NCBI GenBank assembly: GCA_002431715.1
Contig: DJHI01000296.1
Location: 6,914-23,191, forward strand
Source of the DNA: Armatimonadetes bacterium UBA5829
GTDB lineage: Bacteria; Armatimonadota; UBA5829
Reading direction: 5' to 3'
DNA: 16,278 bases
Part shown: one piece after another, positions 6,366 through 13,712 of the stretch
Numbering within the stretch: the first letter of the stretch is position 1
Layout: every line of letters starts with the position of its first letter
The notes under the pieces: model-generated
What the model saw: only the letters and a program-made list of their open reading frames with translations
The model's database searches: none
What the model was told of the DNA's origin: nothing
Translations under genes and position numbers: made by a program

Positions 6366-9300
6366 TTAGTTAGCGGGTATGATGATGGCAAGGTTGTCTT
6401 TGAAAACACATAGCTGATATCCGTGACCAGGCTCCAGAATAGAGAGGTCACGAAATTGATTACATCCAACCATAAAATCACATTGATATTCGCCATCAAA
6501 TCCATATATAGCTCCTGAAACCCAACCAGCAAATGCTGCGTCATGCCATGTCTTTACTGTGTGACCATCAGTGAATAAAATTCTGTCGCCACTGTAATCG
6601 CCATTATCAACTGGTGTCTCATGAGCAAAGGGATGCGCGAAGAAATGCCATCCGCCTGAATTTTGATTGTCCAACTGGTTACCGGGCAGAGAAATGCACA
6701 CATCATAAATTGTGCTGTTACCATCCGGTACACCATCAGGAAGAGCATCATACACAATCGTTCCTGGATTACTGCAATACAGCCAGTAGCCATCTCCCAT
6801 CAGCATATTTCCAAAAGATGATGGACTGATACTATCATATGTGATATCAGTCTGCGTTGGTGCATCTTTTCGAGTTAGATAACCATCAATCGATATTGCT
6901 GGTATCGGTGGATCACCGCCGAAGACAGAAAGTGGACTTGAATCCATCGGCACACGAGGAAGACCTATCAGGTTCCAATCGTCATAAACATCATACTGCA
7001 CCTTTGTATTTGAGGCAACCTGTGGATCGATTTCAATTGCTTTCAAGACTCTGTAAATAGCGTCTCCTAAACCAGCTTCACATGAGCTGATACCGGTAGC
7101 GGCAATATAATCACCCGCGTCCGGAATATCAGCTCCATCAGGAAGAATGACCTTTGGTAATGGCGATAGATCAGATCCATCGTTTATTCTAAACCATGCA
7201 GGGGTCTCATTGCTATGGATGTCAGATACAACACCATATGCTCTTACTAGCAGCCCGATATTATTCCAACCGAATGCTCCGTCGATACCTTTTTGACCCA
7301 TACCATTACTCGAGCTATACTCGAAGTCTCCACCACCAAGGTCTCTATTATTCATAGTGAGCGGTGTAACACTGCCTGTACCGGTACTCGATGTATAGTC
7401 GGCAGCAATGAAACGTTCTCGATCTTCATTAGTACTAATATAACCGGCAACGTCCACCTGATCACCAACTGTATGACCGTGTTGTGGCATATCCACCCGG
7501 ATTCCAGATGCTCTATCGGGAGATTCTATATAGAAATAAGAATCCCATGCCGCTGATACCACAGCATATTGGTCATAAACTGCTGATCCATCTGTTTTTT
7601 CTTTTACAGAAGCAACAGACAGCCCATAAAATTCGTCAGCACCTATATCGACCGGATCTTGCGAAGTCAGCTGTCTTGTATTGCCATCAATGTCTGCAGA
7701 AGGTATGCCCGGTGCAGTGTTCAATCCCGAATTAATGCATGGAGAACCTGCGAGTAGGTGGTAGTTATTGTTGGTTATATTAACAAACATAGGTGATGAT
7801 GCGTCAGGTGTAATGTCACCTGATCCTGGTGACACGTTGTAATAATTAGTAGTGTTAGAGTAGAAGCAATTATTGTACAGCGTTGCTTGAGTGCCACTCG
7901 AACATTCCTCATAAACACCAAATTCACTGCATGCAATCAGATTATTTGAGATTGTGGGAGAAAGTTCAGGAGAATACTCTGATATCCTTATTCCTTTCCC
8001 AACAAATGTGTTATTAGTTACATACGAACAGTCTGATGGTGTCGCACCATTCTGGAATAAACCAGTTCTCCCAAACAATAAAGTCCCGTTGATTACCAGA
8101 TTATTCACAATAATGTTATTTGATACATCGTCATTATTACCATAATCAACACTATTGACACTTGCGTCTGTTATCTTATTGCCAGATACTATTGCCGAGG
8201 AATCACTGCATAGAATTGCAACGCCATAAGCATTCAGGCTGTTAAAAATTGTATTGTTTGCAATAGTAGGTTGCGATACAAATGAGTAAATCCCATCGGC
8301 CAGAGCGGTCCCAGTATTATCAGAGATGATATTACCTGTGATAATAGGATTGGAATTATATGTCATAATTCCTCCGCCCGCACCCGGATAATTATTGTCA
8401 ACACCTGCGTTATTCTGACTTATAATATTATTCGATAGTGTAGGTGTGCTATATTGACAGTATATGCCGCCACCTTCTCCATTTTTATAGTATGGATAGG
8501 AAGCAGTAATATCTCCACGAACTGTGTTACCAGTAATTGTGTTACCTAACACTGATGCCTGTGAATCACGTAGGTAAATCCCGCCTCCATGACCAACTTT
8601 CCCCTCTGCATTTTGATTATCGCTAATAACGTTATTACATATAATTGGCGAAGCGCCCGCGCAATAAACGCCGCAACCATCATGCATCGCCTGCCAGTCA
8701 TCATCAGGTGGTGCGCCTGAATGCATACCATTGCCATGTTGAATAGTAAAACCATCGAGGCGAGTGGAACTACCGGAATCCATTTGGAATTTTACAACAG
8801 GACTGTCCAGACCTGAAATGTAGCCGTCAAGTAAGGTAACATTGGTTTGCCAATCCCTGCTGTCACGAGCTGTCTCACTTCCGGCAAATCCTCCGTAAAG
8901 CGCAACTCCGCGTTTTAAAGCAATGCATTCATTGTAAGTTCCGGCTTTGACCCAGACTTCGCTTCCCGATCCTGCTGTATCTATAGCTGCCTGAACAGTC
9001 TGCTTTGCACTGCCCCATGCAAAACCGTTATTGTAGTCACTGCCATTTGTTCCGTCGACATAAAGCGTACCAACACACAATGAGACGTCTCGAGTTGTGT
9101 TACCACTACCACTGTCTGCATTTGTAAAGGCCACAGTATCTGTATATTTACCGCTGGTAAGCGTTGAAGCTGTGGAATTTATAGATAATGTGACAGTAGC
9201 TGTCGCGTTCGGCTCAAGTGTACCACTTGAAGGCGAAACCGTAAGCCAATCTACGGATTTGGTTGCAGTCCAGTCAATGCTTGTAATTGCGAAATTATAC

Positions 9301-10850
9301 AGCCTAAAGGTTTGGCTGTCACTATATGGCCCGCCCACTGATCCACCAAATTCGGTTATGCTTCTTTTTTCGACATGAAGCTCTGGTGGGACATAACTAA
9401 GGGCATTTGCAAGATTTAGCCGACCATGAGAGGCCGATCTGTCTTCAAGCGCGGATACTTGCTCTGCCGAATCTAAAATACGAGCAATGATACCATCATA
9501 TCTTTCGTTAGGATATTCCGCAAAAAGCAATGCAGTTACGCCAGTAACAAATGGAGTGGCCATTGACGTGCCGTTAAGTGGCATATACCTAGCATCATCA
9601 TCTGGATAGTATCTCATATTATAAGTTGCGGAATAGATATGCCAACCGGGAGCGGCAATATCAGCCGACTGGAGTCCATAGTTGAAAACAGGCTGGTCAT
9701 TCCCGTCACTACCTGTAACCGTAATTATATTATCCAGATCAAAGGCCGCAGGATACGTGGGCGAATACTCCAAATCTACGAAGGCATTACCTGCTGCTGC
9801 AACAACAATGACATTATGATCCCTAGCATCTGCAATTGCATCATAAATAGTTTGCGTGTAAGCGCCACCTAGGCTTAAGCTAATAACTTTAGCACCCTTC
9901 ATAAGTGCATATTCAATACCTTCAGCAACATCGCTGCTATATCCAGCACCATTGTAATTGAGAACCTTGCAAGCCATTATCTTAGCAGGCAATTGCCATG
10001 CAACACCGACAACACCAAGACTGTTATTTCCACTTGCTGAAATAATACCAGAAACATGAGTTCCATGGCCACACGAATAATTATCATCTTCCGGATCCCA
10101 AACCGGCTGTGATAGTTTTTTAATATTTATATAGTTGTCAATGCAGTTAACGCCGCAAACATCATCAACATAGCCATCGTTGTCGTCGTCTATGCCGTCA
10201 AGGTCGCCCGTTACTCCGTCACGGGTTTCGGTTGAAAGCCAATTGTCGAATTTGCCATTGTTATTAATATCTTCAGTACTATTGATCCACATACTGTTTA
10301 TCAGATCTTCATGCTCATAATGAACACCTGTGTCAACTACAGCCACAACAACATTACGGGCTTCAGAGGTAATTGTGCCACTGTTCAAATCCTGCTGGAT
10401 AGTATCCCAACCAATGCGTGCGTCAATGTCGTCACCAGCCGTATACCCACTAAGCCCTATATTTCGGAGTCCCCATTGGCTACCATTTGCATATTTTGGA
10501 TCGTTGGGATCAACTACCAAGGCTTCCATAATGTAATCAGGCTCAGCATACTCAACCAATCCACTTTTCTTGTAACGATCAATTATTTTTGCTATATTTG
10601 ACCCTTTAGGAATTTCAACTACTTGAATCTTGCCTCGGCAGTTCAATGCTTTTTTTACCTTAGCACCGGATGCCATATGGTATTTTGCAGCATTTTTTAG
10701 GTCAACTTCCTCTTTCAGCTTAATGATAATCCGATTGGTTCGATTGATAGCACTACCAGATAAGTTTTCCTTGCTTGCAAAGACTGTTTCAGGTAACAAG
10801 AGAAGAAACGCTACTACCATTAGTGGTAAATAACACCTAAAAGACTTCAT
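6366..10850 (-). CDS. Secreted subtilisin-like (S8) serine protease with beta-helix and C-terminal modules
   Basis: The protein has 1494 residues. It has a signal peptide (MKSFRCYLPLMVVAFLLLLP, cleavage near FAS, residue 26) and a fervidolysin-type propeptide (about 38-112, with 'YAEPDY'). The S8 domain has the catalytic triad D173 (VVDTG), H262 (GHGTH) and S429 (NGTSMATP), plus the oxyanion residue N355 (AAAGN). An acidic insertion at 215-231 (DLDGIDDDNDGYVDD) looks calcium-binding. Next come a BACON-like/Ig-like module (about 490-595), a right-handed parallel beta-helix (about 596-1000, many 'NNxIxxN' coils), a segment ending in DIGADEF (1068-1074) as in choice-of-anchor beta-helix proteins, an OB-like region (about 1078-1277), and two related terminal modules ('WNLIGLP...GDGYWLY' and 'WHFFAHP...GHGYQLC'). 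No LPXTG or PEP-CTERM anchor is seen. ATG 10850 has AGGAGG six bases upstream. The beta-helix may bind polysaccharide or hold the enzyme at the cell surface. The gene is AT-rich. Confidence 0.9.
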   Translation of the reverse strand: MKSFRCYLPLMVVAFLLLLPETVFASKENLSGSAINRTNRIIIKLKEEVDLKNAAKYHMASGAKVKKALNCRGKIQVVEIPKGSNIAKIIDRYKKSGLVEYAEPDYIMEALVVDPNDPKYANGSQWGLRNIGLSGYTAGDDIDARIGWDTIQQDLNSGTITSEARNVVVAVVDTGVHYEHEDLINSMWINSTEDINNNGKFDNWLSTETRDGVTGDLDGIDDDNDGYVDDVCGVNCIDNYINIKKLSQPVWDPEDDNYSCGHGTHVSGIISASGNNSLGVVGVAWQLPAKIMACKVLNYNGAGYSSDVAEGIEYALMKGAKVISLSLGGAYTQTIYDAIADARDHNVIVVAAAGNAFVDLEYSPTYPAAFDLDNIITVTGSDGNDQPVFNYGLQSADIAAPGWHIYSATYNMRYYPDDDARYMPLNGTSMATPFVTGVTALLFAEYPNERYDGIIARILDSAEQVSALEDRSASHGRLNLANALSYVPPELHVEKRSITEFGGSVGGPYSDSQTFRLYNFAITSIDWTATKSVDWLTVSPSSGTLEPNATATVTLSINSTASTLTSGKYTDTVAFTNADSGSGNTTRDVSLCVGTLYVDGTNGSDYNNGFAWGSAKQTVQAAIDTAGSGSEVWVKAGTYNECIALKRGVALYGGFAGSETARDSRDWQTNVTLLDGYISGLDSPVVKFQMDSGSSTRLDGFTIQHGNGMHSGAPPDDDWQAMHDGCGVYCAGASPIICNNVISDNQNAEGKVGHGGGIYLRDSQASVLGNTITGNTVRGDITASYPYYKNGEGGGIYCQYSTPTLSNNIISQNNAGVDNNYPGAGGGIMTYNSNPIITGNIISDNTGTALADGIYSFVSQPTIANNTIFNSLNAYGVAILCSDSSAIVSGNKITDASVNSVDYGNNDDVSNNIIVNNLVINGTLLFGRTGLFQNGATPSDCSYVTNNTFVGKGIRISEYSPELSPTISNNLIACSEFGVYEECSSGTQATLYNNCFYSNTTNYYNVSPGSGDITPDASSPMFVNITNNNYHLLAGSPCINSGLNTAPGIPSADIDGNTRQLTSQDPVDIGADEFYGLSVASVKEKTDGSAVYDQYAVVSAAWDSYFYIESPDRASGIRVDMPQHGHTVGDQVDVAGYISTNEDRERFIAADYTSSTGTGSVTPLTMNNRDLGGGDFEYSSSNGMGQKGIDGAFGWNNIGLLVRAYGVVSDIHSNETPAWFRINDGSDLSPLPKVILPDGADIPDAGDYIAATGISSCEAGLGDAIYRVLKAIEIDPQVASNTKVQYDVYDDWNLIGLPRVPMDSSPLSVFGGDPPIPAISIDGYLTRKDAPTQTDITYDSISPSSFGNMLMGDGYWLYCSNPGTIVYDALPDGVPDGNSTIYDVCISLPGNQLDNQNSGGWHFFAHPFAHETPVDNGDYSGDRILFTDGHTVKTWHDAAFAGWVSGAIYGFDGEYQCDFMVGCNQFRDLSILEPGHGYQLCVFKDNLAIIIPAN

Positions 10851-10956
10851 TTTTGCCTCCTATAATCAAATCAATTTACATAATATTCGTGATATCACTT
10901 ATATTTCCTTCTGCGAAAAGTGTGTTATTTATATCATAATCTCTATCTATAATGTG

Positions 10957-10985
10957 TTGACATTGCTGTTCGGATAATGTAAAAA
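10957..10985 (+). promoter_or_regulatory. Weak candidate promoter facing the palindrome-rich region
   Basis: A perfect TTGACA (10957-10962) is followed after 17 bases by TAAAAA (10980-10985). It would direct transcription into the structured stretch at 11095-11220, where no coding frame is apparent. It may be chance in AT-rich DNA. Confidence 0.25.
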
Positions 10986-11094
10986 TATTTCACTATAAAT
11001 TTATGGCCGGGGCAAGACAATGGAAACTATAAATAGAGAAAACCAGATAGACATATGAATTAAGGTTTCAACTAAAGATCAGGCAAGAGGTGAG

Positions 11095-11223
11095 AGTCCC
11101 GGACATCACGAAAAGTGAGCTTGCTCTAGGTTAAGTCCAAAGGCTGGCATACAAAAGAATGTTTCGGTACTCTGTCCCGAAACGGACTGGTCCATCGCAC
11201 TGAGTTACTAGTTACCAGCGCAC
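11095..11223 (+). other. Possible structured RNA segment
   Basis: Several short stems are packed together. TCAC/GTGA closes a GAAAA loop at 11106-11118. GTTTCGG(T)AC/GT(C)CCGAAAC at 11161-11183 closes a three-base loop. GGACTGGTCC lies at 11184-11193 and a GTTACTAGTTAC repeat at 11205-11216. The text 'aagaggtgagagtcccgg' resembles internal parts of group II introns and also a piece of the cobalamin riboswitch, but the intron 5' end, domain V and the riboswitch core are not seen. It may be a degraded mobile RNA element. Confidence 0.3.
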
Positions 11224-11376
11224 TTTTCCCCAATATCTACCGGCCTGCTGCCAAAGCCACCCAATGCACCTCACGCTATCACCAGATGCAATCACTCATT
11301 CACTGTATGTGAACAACATTTTGCTGAGATATCACGGCCTGTTATCCATATTTTGCTCTAGTTGTTGTCTTATAAT

Positions 11377-11415
11377 TATGGGAGGGTAATGTCAAAACTG
11401 CATCACCCTCCCATA
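11377..11415. repeat. Inverted repeat, GGGAGGGT type
   Basis: TATGGGAGGGT pairs with ACCCTCCCATA over 11 bp; after one mismatch, ATG/CAT extends the stem around the loop TCAAAACTG. There is no T-run on either side and no gene end next to it, so it is not an obvious terminator. Confidence 0.6.
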
Positions 11416-11451
11416 TATCACAAAAGCAATATTTCGCAATAAAAAACTGTT

Positions 11452-11503
11452 AAAACGAACTCACCCAAGCTCAAAAATCGTGAATCCGAGCTTAGTTCGT
11501 TTT
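11452..11503. repeat. Long imperfect palindrome AAAACGAAC...GTTCGTTTT
   Basis: Nine-bp arms (11452-11460, 11495-11503) enclose a second 6-bp stem, AAGCTC/GAGCTT (11467-11472, 11488-11493), with a 15-base loop. T-rich sequence follows in both directions (TTTTAACAGTTTTTT on the minus side), so it could act as a bidirectional terminator or be a mobile-element end. Confidence 0.55.
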
Positions 11504-11550
11504 GCATAAATCTCGAAATCAGCCTGTTCGTTTTTCTATCCGTTGCCGTT

Positions 11551-11572
11551 GTTTCGGGACACCTCCCGAAAC
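11551..11572. repeat. Palindrome GTTTCGGGA-CACC-TCCCGAAAC
   Basis: A perfect 9-bp stem with a four-base loop. The arm recurs as GTTTCGG/CCGAAAC at 11161-11183 and singly at 5580-5589, so it may belong to a small family of intergenic palindromic repeats. Confidence 0.6.
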
Positions 11573-11581
11573 CATATACAA

Positions 11582-11621
11582 TTACAAACAAAATCCCTCC
11601 AGGTATCTTACCTGGAGGGAT
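11582..11621 (-). terminator. Rho-independent terminator of serC
   Basis: A 13-bp perfect stem (ATCCCTCCAGGTA and its complement, 11593-11605 and 11609-11621) has a three-base loop. On the minus strand it is followed by TTTGTTTGT. It lies 40 bases past the serC stop codon. Confidence 0.88.
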
Positions 11622-11660
11622 ATTCTTATATAATCTTCAGCCTAGTTTATTTGTAAAAGC

Positions 11661-12743
11661 CTACCCGTTCGCAGCTTCGAAGCTCTTCATAAAGCTAATC
11701 AGAGCGTCTATGGCCTCCATCGGGACGGCGTTATAGATGCTTGCACGGATTCCGCCGACTGAACGGTGGCCCTTGAGCCCGATCATACCGGCTTTCTTCG
11801 CCTCGGAGACGAATTTCTCTTCAAGCTCCTCGCTCGGCAGTCTCCACACCACGTTCATAATCGAGCGGCTGGACTTATCGGTCGGGGACTTCCAGAAGTC
11901 GCTGGAGTCGATCAGGGAGTAGAGCTTACCGGCCTTCTCCTCATTGATCTTCTGCATCGCGGATATTCCGCCTATGGATGCAACCCAGTCGGTAATCAGC
12001 TTGACTATATAAATACCCCATGTATTCGGAGTGTTATACAGGCTGCCGTTCTCGGCATGCGTGCTGTATCGCATTATAATAGGCACGCTGTCAGGGGTGC
12101 GCTCGATGAGGTCCTTGCGGATGATCACAAGCGCGAGACCCGAAGGCCCGATATTCTTCTGAGCTCCCGCATAGATCATTCCGAACTGGTTAACGTCGAT
12201 AACCCGACTCATGATCTCGCTGGACATATCAGCAATCAGCGGAGCGCTCGTCTTCGGAAAGACCGGGTAGCGTATACCGCCGATAGTTTCGTTGGAACAG
12301 ATATGCACATACTCGGCATCCGGGTTCAGCTTAAGCTCCTCTGGCTTGGGAGCGCGCATATAGCTCTCTTCCTTACCCGACCAGACCACATTGCACGCGC
12401 CGTCGGCTATCTTGGCTTCCTTGATCGCTTTGGAAGCCCAGCTTCCGGTATCGACATAATCCGCGCTCTTACCGGGTCTGCGCAGGTTCATCGGGATCAT
12501 CGCGAACTGGAGGCTCGCCCCACCCTGCAGGAAGAGAACCGCATAGTCATCAGATACGCCCATCAGCTTGCGCACGCCCGCCTCGGCCGATACGATGATC
12601 TCCTTGAACTCCTTGCTGCGGTGGCTCATCTCCATCACGGACATTCCGCTGCCCATGATATCGAGAAGCTCGGATTGCGCCTTTTCGAGAACCGGCAGTG
12701 GGAGCGCGGCCGGCCCGGCATTGAAATTGTATACTCGTGCCAT
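11661..12743 (-). CDS. serC: Phosphoserine aminotransferase
   Basis: The protein has 360 residues, the usual SerC length. It is a fold-type I, class V aminotransferase that uses PLP and glutamate to convert 3-phosphohydroxypyruvate to phosphoserine, in cytoplasmic serine biosynthesis (and the analogous step of de novo PLP synthesis in some bacteria). Visible signatures are the N-terminal NFNAGPAALP (6-15), MEMSHRS (37-43), the PLP-phosphate region LQGGAS (72-77), the D172 region (ADMSSE) and the Schiff-base lysine K196 in YAGAQKNIGPSG. The C-terminal GGIRASIYNA is also typical. ATG 12743 has a GAGGA site about six bases upstream. The gene is GC-rich like the fabZ side and ends at a strong terminator. 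It is probably transcribed alone, because a hairpin separates it from fabZ. Confidence 0.97.
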   Translation of the reverse strand: MARVYNFNAGPAALPLPVLEKAQSELLDIMGSGMSVMEMSHRSKEFKEIIVSAEAGVRKLMGVSDDYAVLFLQGGASLQFAMIPMNLRRPGKSADYVDTGSWASKAIKEAKIADGACNVVWSGKEESYMRAPKPEELKLNPDAEYVHICSNETIGGIRYPVFPKTSAPLIADMSSEIMSRVIDVNQFGMIYAGAQKNIGPSGLALVIIRKDLIERTPDSVPIIMRYSTHAENGSLYNTPNTWGIYIVKLITDWVASIGGISAMQKINEEKAGKLYSLIDSSDFWKSPTDKSSRSIMNVVWRLPSEELEEKFVSEAKKAGMIGLKGHRSVGGIRASIYNAVPMEAIDALISFMKSFEAANG

Positions 12744-12848
12744 ATCTATTCCTCGCTTATATAAAGCTAATTATTTACTTCGTATATCGGAATATTAGAC
12801 GGATGAGGCTGTAATACCTTCTCAGAGGCTATTCGTTTGGAGGAAGAT

Positions 12849-12872
12849 ACTCCCCTCCTATAGGAGGGGAGT
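12849..12872. terminator. Hairpin between fabZ and serC
   Basis: A perfect stem, ACTCCCCTCC/GGAGGGGAGT, with loop TATA lies eight bases past the fabZ stop codon. The T-run (ATTTTTA) is on the plus-strand side; on the minus strand, the direction of fabZ, it is followed only by ATCTTCC. Termination of fabZ would therefore be partial or rely on stem strength. Confidence 0.5.
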
Positions 12873-12880
12873 CATTTTTA

Positions 12881-13315
12881 CTAATAATCGACCAGTGCGC
12901 AGGTGAGAACCCCACGGCAGACGAGCTCGCCTTCGACTCGGGATTCGGCTTTGATCTTCCATATACCGCGCCTCCCGGAGAGCAGTTCGACCTTCGTCAC
13001 CACCGTATCACCCGGCACGGCATTTCTCTTGAAACGGACATCATCTATTGCCGCAAAATAAGCAAGCTTGCCCTTGGCCTCGGGCTTGCTCATCAGCAGA
13101 TAACAGCCGACCTGCGCCATATGCTCCACAAGCAGCGCTCCCGGGAAAATCGCCTGACCTGGAAGGTGGCCCTGCAGGATCTTCTCATTCGCCGTGATGT
13201 TCTTGATTCCGGTGCATGACGTTCCTTCCTCGTTGACCTCGATTATTCGATCCACGAGCAGAAACGGATAGCGGTGCGGAATGGTATCTCTTATCTGTTC
13301 AATATCGATCATCAT
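12881..13315 (-). CDS. fabZ: 3-hydroxyacyl-ACP dehydratase FabZ
   Basis: The protein has 144 residues, normal for stand-alone FabZ. It is a hotdog-fold enzyme that dehydrates (3R)-hydroxyacyl-ACP to trans-2-enoyl-ACP in type II fatty acid elongation. Key features are the PHRYPFLLVDRI signature (13-24), catalytic H50 in GHLPG and catalytic E64 in PGALLVEHMAQ, with the usual 14-residue spacing. The first ATG (13315) overlaps the stop codon of the upstream gene as ATGA, suggesting translational coupling. AGGAG lies 11 bases upstream inside the preceding gene. An ATG follows directly as second codon, so the exact start could be either. The usual lpxA/lpxC neighbours are not present here. Confidence 0.95.
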   Translation of the reverse strand: MMIDIEQIRDTIPHRYPFLLVDRIIEVNEEGTSCTGIKNITANEKILQGHLPGQAIFPGALLVEHMAQVGCYLLMSKPEAKGKLAYFAAIDDVRFKRNAVPGDTVVTKVELLSGRRGIWKIKAESRVEGELVCRGVLTCALVDY

Positions 13316-13683
13316 ATGTCGTAAAGCTCCTGTTCGAGGATATAAGTATCATTCTGGATGCGTTTTAGTATCTCAGCATGCTCATCGAGATATTTGAACC
13401 CCTCCGAACTTACATCCATCGTCATCATAGCCTCTTCAGCTTTCGCTGAACGCTCCGCCTGGTCGTCAGGTATAAACCCCGCAAGCTTGGGATAAAACTT
13501 CCTGAGCTTGTGATATGTATCCGACCCCTCAGGCACCTCAGCTAAATAAAGCTTAATAGCTTCCTTTATCATAGACTTATCGCAGGGCAGTTTTGATTCA
13601 GGAATCCCCGCAACCATCGCCTCGGTCTCGGCCAGCACCTTTGCATAACGCTGGATTATCTCTTTTGCCGTATCTTTATCCAT
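13312..13683 (-). CDS. Small helical protein of unknown function
   Basis: I do not recognise this 123-residue protein. It is charged, predicted mainly alpha-helical, and has no signal peptide, membrane segment or metal-binding motif; it has a single cysteine. The segment EAIKLYLAEVPEGSDTYHKL, followed by a proline-containing FYPKLAGFIPDD, separates an N-terminal helix pair from a C-terminal helix (DEHAEILKRIQNDTYILEQ). It is probably a real gene: it sits in a tight array, with its stop overlapping the fabZ start by four bases and its start 29 bases after the GH2 stop. No strong Shine-Dalgarno site precedes the ATG, which suggests coupling to upstream translation or poor expression. The context does not define a role. 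Confidence 0.75.
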   Translation of the reverse strand: MDKDTAKEIIQRYAKVLAETEAMVAGIPESKLPCDKSMIKEAIKLYLAEVPEGSDTYHKLRKFYPKLAGFIPDDQAERSAKAEEAMMTMDVSSEGFKYLDEHAEILKRIQNDTYILEQELYDI

Positions 13684-13712
13684 ACTACTTACTACTCACA
13701 CTTTATAACAGA

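Larger units (their letters stand above)
10986..11581. other. Gene-free region rich in inverted repeats
   Basis: No convincing coding frame is present on either strand between the start region of the protease gene and the serC terminator. The region holds the direct repeat ACTATAAAT (10992-11000, 11026-11034), a cluster of small stems at 11095-11220, and three larger palindromes (11377-11415, 11452-11503, 11551-11572). Confidence 0.6.

Noticed and set aside
11090-11130. Cobalamin riboswitch-like text (GGTGAGAGTCCCGG)
   Set aside because: The conserved core and the GCCACTG block are missing, and no cobalamin gene follows.
11040-11250. Complete group II intron
   Set aside because: No GUGYG 5' end, no domain V hairpin and no reverse transcriptase frame is present; kept only as a possible remnant.
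11766-12764. Long plus-strand open frame (332 codons) opposite serC
   Set aside because: It is antisense to a clear serC gene, in GC-rich DNA where opposite-strand frames stay open by codon bias; its translation shows no domain pattern.
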